A stretch of 64,000 nt of DNA, from NCBI GenBank assembly GCA_019925095.2, contig CM034401.1:18446338-18510337 (forward strand), written 5' to 3'. Shown in pieces: positions 56,070 through 64,000 of the stretch (within the stretch, counting starts at the first letter, position 1; every line of letters starts with the position of its first letter). The notes under the pieces are model-generated. The model searched no databases, had not been told where the DNA came from, and worked only from the letters and a program-made list of their open reading frames with translations. This stretch comes from Dendrolimus kikuchii (Eukaryota; Arthropoda; Insecta; Lepidoptera; Lasiocampidae). Position numbers and translations under genes: made by a program.

Positions 56070-56073
56070 ATAT

Positions 56074-56680
56074 AAAACCAGAAAGAATCCTAATTAATAT
56101 AAAGGCCTTTACTTCGAAATGCCAGATTTTCCTAGCAGTCACGCGATTGAAATATTTTATTAAAAAATGTATAACGGAATATTTCTAGTACATATAATTG
56201 AATAAAGAATTTTATGAGTAGAAAAATATTGTTTGACAAACAAGCCCCGTCTAGACAGTTTGTTATGAGTACTAATAATTCTCTGACGTTTATAGCAGAG
56301 TCGTGTCTGTGCCGTATATATTCTGTGATCGTGCTTAATTATGTTAAGGTTGCCAAGATTTTTATTGTGTTTGTGTGTCATGTTATGTGTTTTTATGAAA
56401 CGATAACTATACAAATAGTTCATTTGAATACATGAATAATAAATTATTGTAGAAATAAGCCAGCTTGCTATGATCAAAGTTCATGTGATGTTAGGTACAG
56501 AGCCTTACTGACTTTGTTTACGTGGAGGTCAAAAGGCATACTTCACTAAGGGCCAATTTCTCAATCATCAGATAAAAATTATCCATCGAATAGATTATAA
56601 CCTGACTGAATGTAGAAGTAAAACAGCTCAACTGTTTTATTCATGCAACAATATTTTTTAATTTATTTATGTTATATTAT
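56074..56680. other. AT-rich, unassigned
   Basis: Frames of 73 and 105 codons on opposite strands overlap and show no domain. Confidence 0.4.
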
Positions 56681-56691
56681 ATTCGATGAAT

Positions 56692-56994
56692 GTTATATGC
56701 TCCGGTGGTTCGGGCATGTGGAAAGAATGCATGATGAAAGAATGACTAAACAGATATACAATGCAAAAGTGGATGGATGCAGAAGTCGTGGAAGGCCACG
56801 ACACACCTTCCATGATCAAATTGATCGTGTACTAGCAGAAGGTGATGTCAGGAGCCTTAAGAACAGACGAGTGTGCATGACAAGAGTTATGAATGTCAAA
56901 GAGGCAAGTGAGGTGTGTAAGAATAAGCCTAAATGGCACTCTGTTGTTCGTGCCTACCCCGCAAGGGAACTGGCGTGAAGTTATGTATGTATGT
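56692..56994 (+). mobile_element. LINE-B copy, 13-bp TSD
   Basis: ATATTCGATGAAT at 56679-56691 and 56995-57007. The plus frame MLRWFGHVERMHDERMTKQ to YPARELA is intact and ends in the TATG tail. Confidence 0.92.
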
Positions 56995-57009
56995 ATATTC
57001 GATGAATAA

Positions 57010-57510
57010 TTTCTATCTGATAAACAATTCCCGAAACGTATAAAGAATAGTATATACAAAATTTCCAACAATAATAGCCGGGCCTAGGCCTGCGAGGCAC
57101 AACAATAGCCTCTCTGGAAGATCTTCCTCTAAGGCGGAGGACAGAAGCATTCCATTTTTTTTTTTATTTTTTTTATTGCAGGAGTTCAGCAGACAGGCAG
57201 ACGGCCCACTTGTTACCATCGCCTAAAGACATTTGCAACACTAAAGGTGCTACAAATGCGCTGCTGCTCTCTTAAGGGAGACTGGAACCTGGTCGCTAAT
57301 GCCGGAACAAAACTCAAGGTTGTTATGGCGGTATACTCTAGACCAGGGGTGGTAGCCATCCAGTCGGGCATATACCCTACCACCTGGCTGTGGGTTGTTT
57401 TGTCGCCTCTCACGACAGGCCGCCCGGCCGCAGGAAATTGTATTCTTTCTCCGTTCCTGCACGGATGAATTCCATCTCGCTCCTTTACCTTATACGGGGC
57501 ACTCACTTCT
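57010..57510 (+). repeat. Rep-G split by Rep-A
   Basis: Left 57010-57155 (GGGCCTAGGCCTGCGAGGCA), right 57469-57510 (ATTCCATCTCGCTCCTTTAC). Confidence 0.8.
57156..57468 (-). repeat. Rep-A nested in Rep-G, TSD ATTCCAT
   Basis: ATTCCAT at 57149-57155 and 57469-57475. The T-runs at the left are the tail. The intact Rep-G copies have a single GCATTCCATCTCGCTC here. Confidence 0.92.
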
Positions 57511-58800
57511 TTATAAATGCTTATTCGAGAATCGATACGCACATAGTTAATTAAAACTTTATATTACAATTGTATAGACAACACGCGAACAAGTTTCTAT
57601 GACGCCACTCGTGCTCTATTGTTCCCATGGCAAATAGCGCTTTGCAATCGAAACGTGAGCGAGCCAAAATTGGGCTTAGCCAGCGAGCATTATATGGGTT
57701 AGGGGTGCTAATCAACACTTAGATGGCAATCATTCTGCGTATAATATGTACACCCAGTAAAATCCAAAAAACTTATATGTACCAAGTGCCCAATAAAACA
57801 TAAAAAATACTGTGCGGCGCTGTAGCCACGGATAATATGGTTCGATAGTTATGGACTGTATTGGGTGAGATATGAACCTGATCCTTGCACTAGAAAAGCA
57901 GAAGCTCCACCAACCTTGAGATCCGCCCTCTCCTGGCTTGGTTCAGGTTGCAGCACACAGAAGAACACCGCACGGCACCAACTTCACTATGGAGTGATCA
58001 CTTCTTTTGATCAGTATTGCACAACAAGTTCTTGGCACGGCCAGTAATTAATAGTTAGAGAAAAATATGTTTCAATCAAAACGCACGGCGCGATCTTCCT
58101 TTGTCAAAATGTTGACAGTCAGTGATCAAAATATGGCTGCCTTGACCCTCCTTGTATTGGCCGTCGCCTCACTCAGAAAGAGGGTAGACAGTAAAATTGA
58201 TGGAGCGATATTCTACCTACATTATACTAGGCAAGGACCGAACAAATACTATAACTAAAACTAAAAGACTAAGCCCAAGACTCAAGCTCCAGGGGTGGAA
58301 GTGTTAAATGTAGAAGATGAAGTAGCTTCGGTGAACCTGCAGCCCACCTCTCTACATCCCTTAGCCACTCACCCCTATGTTGCCCCTGTCTACTATGGCA
58401 TTTTGTGGGGTTCATGCAGGGAGTGGCGAGTCACCGTCTGCCCATTTTTCCATGTTCCCTGAACATTGCGACGGGCAGACGCCATAGTCCTCACATTTCC
58501 GGACCTCTAGTATCACTAGCAGTTCACCCCAATAGCCTGGTACTTTTTGTCCTTATTCTCACAATAGTCCTATACTGGCCGGGGCTTGTCCTTCAATGCA
58601 TTATTAAATGTTGTAGACAGGTATAATCGCCGGTCAGTGTCACGCCATATGTACATTAAATTTGTCAAAGAGCCTCTACGTGTTGGCCTTCCTGTAGCCT
58701 CACGCAAGCTCTTCAAGTCCGGGCCAGTTTCTTGGCCCGTGGTCTTCAAATCCATGCAATAATACATATGTCATAAGTGACAGCCCTAGCGCGATATCTG
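57511..58800. other. Largest stretch with balanced composition and no repeat match
   Basis: Holds frames at 57865-58047 (MRYEPDPCTRKAEAPPTL), 58067-58258 and 58405-58626 on plus and 58570-58767 on minus. None has a recognised domain or a shared neighbour. It could be an unrecognised element ORF or degraded exons. Confidence 0.35.
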
Positions 58801-59479
58801 GTTGCACCGTCCTAGGGGAATGAACTGTGTCCCATTTGAACTGAATTACGTGTGTGATGAATCAGTATCACTGATATACGCCCATAATATCTGATATGTT
58901 CCATACGCTATAGTGATTATGTTGCTTTGAACTTTGAACGGCGAATTCTTAATTAAAACTACTACCTAAATAGTTTCACAACACTTTGTGAGTTAACTAT
59001 CGTCTGTCAAAGGCTTATTGGTTATACATGGTCCATATTGTGTAAAAATTTACTTATAAAAAACCCATTGTAACATCACAAGACGTCCGATTGAACTACG
59101 TTTTTGCTACGATGCTACGACTACGGCTTCGTAGCAGATCCGAATACAATACATTCACCGACGTTGACACACCAAGCTCAAAAATGTTTTTTACTTAGAC
59201 GGACTATATTCTTATGTATTGCATATTGCTTTCGACTGACTCGACAAGTAATTAAAACAATGGTGCCTTTGAGCAATACTTTCATACCAAAAATAACTAT
59301 TAAATTCACTCAGGAAACATTATGTTAGTCTTACGCAATAGTTATGTGCTAGTTGACTATATACTTTATACTGTAATTTGCTGTCCATGTATGTCATTTT
59401 TATTTATATATTTTTTCCTTTTTCTTAGTTGCATAATAATTATAGATAATTTCGGAATTTCCTTTGAGTCAGGTTACCT
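58801..59479. other. Unassigned
   Basis: Nothing recognised. Confidence 0.45.
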
Positions 59480-59585
59480 GAAAGAAATCACTTTTAGCGA
59501 TAAGGCTGCCTTTGGTTTCACCAAGTAACTATTGTCTTGTTGTGCATTTTGTAATTTTTGTGCTGGTGAACAATAAAGTGTTGTC
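59480..59585 (+). repeat. Rep-M 3' end
   Basis: TTTTAGCGATAAGGCTGCCT to GGTGAACAATAAAGTGTTGT, with the AATAAA inside the end. Confidence 0.65.
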
Positions 59586-59777
59586 TATGTCTAAGTCTGA
59601 GAGTGTCCCTACAAAGAATTGCAATTTATTAGCCATGATGTCGTAATAATATGCTTAGGCTAGAAATGCTCTGGCCTAATGTGCATATTGCTACAATTAC
59701 GACATGCTGATGAAGGAAATCATTGTGTGAAATCTTATACGTTACTTATACCTTACTATGAAATGAAAAGGCCTGTA

Positions 59778-59995
59778 GTGGAACACTTAGAAGCCAATAG
59801 ATGGCGCTGTGCAATAATTGATGTCATAAACCTTTCCCGAAACATAAAAGAATATATACAAATTTTCAACTATAACAGATGGGTCTAGGCCTGCGAGGAA
59901 CAACATTGGCCCCGCTGGAAGATCTTTATTTGAGACGGAGGAGCATTCCTTCTCGCTCCTTCACCCTCTACGGGGTACCCGCTTCAGGTCCAAGC
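59778..59995 (+). repeat. Rep-G, full copy
   Basis: GGAACACTTAGAAGCCAATA through GGAGGAGCATTCCTTCTCGC to ACGGGGTACCCGC. Uninterrupted reference copy. Confidence 0.85.
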
Positions 59996-60543
59996 CTAAC
60001 AGTGAGATGGGTATGGTTTGTTAATTATCTAAATATGAGGAACAGTTTATACTTACGTGGCTATGTTCACACCAGTTGCCTTTCATATTCTTCTTGTTTC
60101 AAAGTAGCGGTGTGTAACTCCTGAGTGATTAACTCAAAAGATATATATCCGACGCGAAGAGTGATTAGATGTGTATTTTACTTGCGTTCAAATTGTATCT
60201 TTATATCTTTAACACTTTAGTTCATTCCTGTTCCACGCGATGACTATAGATCCGAATGAGAAGAAACTAGACTAGAAAGAAAAGAGAAAGAATGATTAGC
60301 CCGCGCACTGCACATGCATAGTAAGTGGGCGAGGAAACCGAATATAATAGTAAGCCAAAATAAATTGTAACACTATAGTTTTATGGTGTAATTTTGTTTT
60401 AATGTAATTAATTTTATTATATTTTTCACTCTGTTTATATTTTTTCATATCAGTTTATCAGTATATCACTCACAGATAATAACTCATCTTGTCTGCAATT
60501 AACACTGACACTATTCACTGTAAAGATAAAGAGTTAAAGATAT
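59996..60543. other. AT-rich, unassigned
   Basis: Nothing recognised. Confidence 0.45.
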
Positions 60544-60592
60544 AAAAGAGTGATATATATCTTTGTATAAAAAAGATATATATCACTCTTTT
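60544..60592. repeat. Perfect 21-bp hairpin, 7-nt loop
   Basis: AAAAGAGTGATATATATCTT plus T (60544-60564) is exactly inverted at 60572-60592. The loop is GTATAAA. It could be a MITE core or palindromic duplication. A small-RNA precursor is possible but unsupported. Confidence 0.9.
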
Positions 60593-60864
60593 CTTCTTGG
60601 TGAGTAATTTTTCCCATGACTATTTCAAAGCGTGTGATGCACACACTACAGAGTTATAGGTATGCGTTAAAAAAAAAGCAAAAGGAACATGAAACTACAT
60701 ACACTTATTACCTCTTTACTAGAAGCGCTTTTACAGTAAATAGCGGCTCTCAATTTGCGCAATTGGTGGCGTTATCAAGCGGCCACGGGCGAGTGACTTC
60801 GCCAGAACAACGCTCTTAATTGTCTCACTCAGTGATCCGTGAATATGGCCACCATACTCAAGTC
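60593..60864. other. Unassigned
   Basis: CAAGCGGCCACGGGCGAGTG near 60778 is unusually GC-rich. Nothing more. Confidence 0.35.
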
Positions 60865-61295
60865 TTCTCTTTCACCTATTCCCAATTATTTGGGGTCGGC
60901 ACAATATTTTTTTTCCTTCCATACGCCTCTATTCTACACACGTCCTCTGTCACGCCACATATCAGTGTCATCCTTCACACAATCCATCCATCTTTTTTTT
61001 TGGTCTACCTTTACCTTTGTACCCGTCAATCTTGTAGTTTAATATTCTTTTTATCACGTGACTTTTATCCCTACTCATTACATGCTCATACTACCTTAGT
61101 CTTCTTCCTCTCAACTTTTCAGTCACAGGTGCCAGTTTCAAAAATCCCTTATAGACTTATTTCTCACCTTATCCATTCTTGTAACACCACATATCCATCT
61201 GAACATTCTCATCTCAGCTGATTGGAGACGTTTGTGGTCTCTCGCTTTAGTGGCCCAGCATTCGGGCCCGTATAACATGACCGTTCGTATAATCT

Positions 61296-61503
61296 TAATA
61301 TATATAAATTACGTATCACGTCGTTTGTCCGCGACGGACTCCTAAACTACTTGACCGATTTTAATCAAATTTGCACACCGTGTGCAGTTTGACCCGACTT
61401 TAATGATAGGATAGCTTACATTTGGATCCGGTAAGTGGCGCTGCAATCGGGTTCTAAATTTTATTTCTTCAGGGCAGAACAACGTCTGCCGGGACAGCTA
61501 GTA
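61296..61503 (-). mobile_element. Hel-H nested in LINE-D
   Basis: TAATATATATAAATTACGT to GTCTGCCGGGACAGCTAGTA. The host sequence resumes immediately. There is no obvious TSD, which is compatible with Helitron insertion. Confidence 0.75.
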
Positions 61504-61528
61504 GATTTATATATTTGACCTTATAGTT

Positions 61529-61632
61529 GTCAAAGAGGCAAGTGAGGTGTTAAGAATAAGCCTAAATGGCACTCTGTTGTTCGTGCCTACCCCGCAAGGG
61601 AACTGGCGTGAAGTTATGTATGTATGTATGTA
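61529..61632 (+). mobile_element. LINE-B 104-bp insertion, 10-bp TSD
   Basis: CCTTATAGTT at 61519-61528 and 61633-61642. Only the last about 30 codons plus the TATG tail are present. Confidence 0.92.
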
Positions 61633-61715
61633 CCTTATAGTTTCGGTGGCATCAGTTTGTAGCATGTCTCCACTTTTTCATCCCTCCTCATTACATGTCC
61701 ATACCACGTAATAAT

Positions 61716-62454
61716 AATATAGTGTGAACCCAATTGACATTGCTTTAAAAACCAGTTCTGGAAAGAAACCTAATTGGTTGAGCATTCATTTTTGTTGTCC
61801 AACTAAACCACACCACGGAAGAGGCCAAAACGCCTGTATTAATAGGTGTAACTCGCAACCATAACTCAACCAGTCGGGAGTCACGGCGTTAAGCGAATAA
61901 TTGATGATACAAATGGACATGGAATAAAGCCAAGTACATACTATACATTCTTTTATGCCAATATGGACAAGATCAATATCGGCAAAACATATATCTACTT
62001 TTTTGACGAGATGGATGTAATACATACTGGTTGTGTTATTCTTACCCGAATACTTTTTACATAATTATATGTTAGAATACAGTTGCAAAAGTCTTTAAAG
62101 AAGTAACCTAATTTTTCTTTATTATTTTACTATTCTAAAATGTTTTGGATTATTGATTAATCATCATAAAAATATAGCCTCCGGCCATTCATGTTTGTAG
62201 GTACTTATAATTACGAATAAATGTATGTTAAAATTGACTTTGATGAATAAAATACATTATTCTTTCGGCATGTATTTTGGGAATACATCCATTATATCAT
62301 AACATTTGGTATATATTTAAATAATAGTGTACTTTCTAAAACGGGTTTTCGGTAATAGGGATGAACATACTATATTTTTTATCCCTTGAACAGGCATAAC
62401 TACCATATGATACTTGTCTGAAGTATACTGTACTTAAACTAAGCCGATCATCAA
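61716..62454. other. AT-rich, unassigned
   Basis: A 79-codon minus frame at 61786-62025 has no domain. Confidence 0.4.
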
Positions 62455-62700
62455 CTCTTAAACTTGATTTATATTGGCATTAGTTAAGTAGCTAACTAAC
62501 TACTTAACTAATGCAAGTTAACTAACTTGCGAAACTGGCGAATTAAGTCCTTATCATCGTTTGTACAGACAGTTTCCAGTGAAGTAATAAGTTTTTGATA
62601 AAATAGATGTCTCTAGAAACTATAATAAAGACTCATTCTGGAGTTAAGTATGTATTTAACTAATGCTAATATGATACGGTCTTAAATCTTAACACTTATC
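62455..62700. mobile_element. MITE with nested palindromes
   Basis: GCATTAGTTAAGTAG is inverted exactly 8 bp away (62476-62513). The left outer segment is also inverted near 62655-62690 (TTAACTAATGCTAATATGAT). The arms are AT-rich and imperfect. No coding. Confidence 0.6.
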
Positions 62701-64000
62701 TTTCTTTCTTTGTTTTAATATGCACTCGCCTTTACTGAATTCCCCCTACCAAGGTCCGCACGAGTGCTAAACAAATTAATTAGCCTCCCCCTTTTTGACC
62801 GGGTCGAAAAACGTGGTACCGGCTGAACCGGTACCGGAGGCGGTTATACAAATAACCGGTCGTAATTTAGGGGTGTGCAGAAATTAAACTATTTGTTTAG
62901 GTGGTTAGTAGTTTCCACAAGTATCGGGTTGGTTAGGCACTCGAGAATGTGATGGATTAAAAATACTTCGAGATTCGTTAAGAAAGTGCCAGTTATACTG
63001 TTTTCGAATTGACGTTTAGAACGGTTATAAGAGTCGTTCGTTGTATTTTTAGCAAAGTGGTTAAAAACCAGTTTTGTTTCATAATTGAGTGTATAAGTTT
63101 GTACAAGCTTTTTAGGCTGTATAAGTTTGTTTGTATATCAGTTTTTTTTAAGTGAGACTATTTGTGAAAGTTTTGTTAACATAAAAGGGTTCGCAGAAAA
63201 TATCGTCAATTACAAAGACAGACAGATGGGGGTATAAGAACTTTGTGTGACGGTTTTGCATTTTAAATACCTAACTGTGCGGTATGATATAGGATTGTAA
63301 ATTACATACTGCTGATTTTTTAAGTGTTGTTCGGTGTTTAACGGCAACGCTACAAATGCCGCACAAGCCCTAAACACCACAAGGCTTTTATTTTTCCTCA
63401 TTCACCAGCCCATTGACAGTTTTCCTTTAAAACATATATATTTCTTAATAACCCTCGCAGAGAAAGAAGCACTTAGCAATAATTTCATTCTTACCCGTTA
63501 AAAAGGCGCAGCATCGACACGTGACAACCCTGAGTGGCGAAGCGATCAAAGCTTTGTTTTTAATGTAAACATCGGAAGTCGATTCCTATTTGTACCAAGG
63601 TTTTGGCTAATGAGTTTTTTCCTCATGCCGGCAAAGGGCGGGGCGCCGGCACATAATTCACCGCTGAATTCCAACTTTTTGGGTACCGTGGAAAAGTTTT
63701 AGAATTATAGTGTAGATATATTTACAAAAGCATGTATTAAATCTTTATATTTAAACATTCATACCTTGTAATAGCTGATTTAATTAAGTCTCACTTCTCG
63801 CACAATAATTAGTCACCCTAGAGCGCTATTACGACATGCCCCAAAGCCGGAGTGAGACTCTGTACCCGACCACATTCGGAGTGTGAATGTTATCGCGTCG
63901 TTCCGCCCGCACGCTTTTATATTCGAGCGATGACAGAAAGAGCTGAATAGTAGAGTATTAGACACAAACTACCCTTCTATTATTATTCTGTCAATAAAGA
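62701..64000. other. Window end: no repeats recognised, several GC-richer patches
   Basis: The palindrome GGTACCGGCTGAACCGGTAC with C lies near 62816. GCCGGCAAAGGGCGGGGCGC near 63630 and GTCGTTCCGCCCGCACGC near 63897 are unusual for the window. There is no open frame over 65 codons with a domain. It could border a gene, but no promoter or exon can be shown. Confidence 0.4.

Larger units (their letters stand above)
60865..61715 (-). mobile_element. LINE-D ORF2 C-terminus split by Hel-H and LINE-B
   Basis: Pieces 60865-61295, 61504-61528 and 61643-61715 reproduce the LINE-D order of 42718-43217 in reverse: TCCCAATTATTTGGGGTCGG, CACAATCCATCCATC, TTATCACGTGACTTTTATCC, TCTCAGCTGATTGGAGACGT and GGTGGCATCAGTTTGTAGCA. 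It is a decayed pseudogene. Confidence 0.8.

Noticed and set aside
57213..57542. 109-codon minus frame in Rep-A
   Set aside because: The same frame recurs in nearly every Rep-A copy and overlaps an equally open antisense frame. No evidence of a protein.

Overview
This 64 kb window is eukaryotic and contains no intact gene that I can recognise. It is a layered graveyard of transposable elements and looks like insect DNA, most likely a moth or butterfly. That assignment rests on the mix seen here: 5'-truncated non-LTR retrotransposons ending in microsatellites, elements that end in an ACAGCTAGTA-like 3' end, a tRNA-derived SINE, foldback MITEs and an AT-rich background. The species cannot be fixed from the sequence. 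All family letters used here (Rep-A, LINE-B and so on) are labels for this report only.

Families with several copies. Rep-A is about 320 bp, has roughly 19-20 copies on both strands and ends in CTCCTGCAATAAAA. LINE-B is a reverse-transcriptase C-terminus whose stop codon lies a few bases from a (TATG)n tail. LINE-C, LINE-D and LINE-J are related RTE-like C-termini. LINE-E is a Jockey-like ORF2 end with a poly-A tail. LTR-P is a solo-LTR family (TG...CA) with 4-bp target-site duplications (TSDs). SINE-I is tRNA-derived. Hel-H elements begin CTAGCTG. Rep-F, G, M, O and R are further interspersed repeats. MITE-N is a long foldback and PLE-Q is Penelope-like.

Layout. 1-5 kb: LINE-E with a nested insertion, two related foldback copies, and a LINE-C fragment in which 134/138-bp units have amplified into a 7-copy array. 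5-12 kb: Rep-G/R/M, SINE-I copies at 7.1 and 11.7 kb, a hAT-like MITE, MITE-N and Rep-F followed by Rep-A. 12-20 kb: LTR-P with a nested LINE-B, a second Rep-F, Hel-H with a 94-bp (TA)n, and Rep-A copies. 20-28 kb: sparse; a second LTR-P, LINE-J, Rep-O and an inverted MITE-N. 28-35 kb: LINE-D split by a chimeric Rep-A insertion and a MITE, then Hel-H, Rep-A and tandem LINE-B. 35-41 kb: one Rep-A copy apparently split by three levels of nested insertions, PLE-Q with perfect 38-bp inverted repeats, and an R2-like LINE fragment of about 1.35 kb. 41-53 kb: LINE-D with nested LINE-B, a tRNA-like sequence, Rep-A clusters, Hel-H and Rep-O. 53-64 kb: a third LTR-P, LINE-B with a 13-bp TSD, Rep-G split by Rep-A, LINE-D split by Hel-H and LINE-B, and two stretches (57.5-58.8 and 62.7-64 kb) with no recognisable repeat.

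The elements do not act together. Their value is historical: the TSDs and nesting give a relative order of insertion. Rep-A and LINE-B are mostly the youngest, inserted into LINE-D, LINE-E, Rep-F, Rep-G and LTR-P. No cellular pathway can be inferred. Gene absence over 64 kb with this nesting would fit heterochromatin, a W chromosome or a large intergenic or intronic region, but the sequence alone cannot decide.
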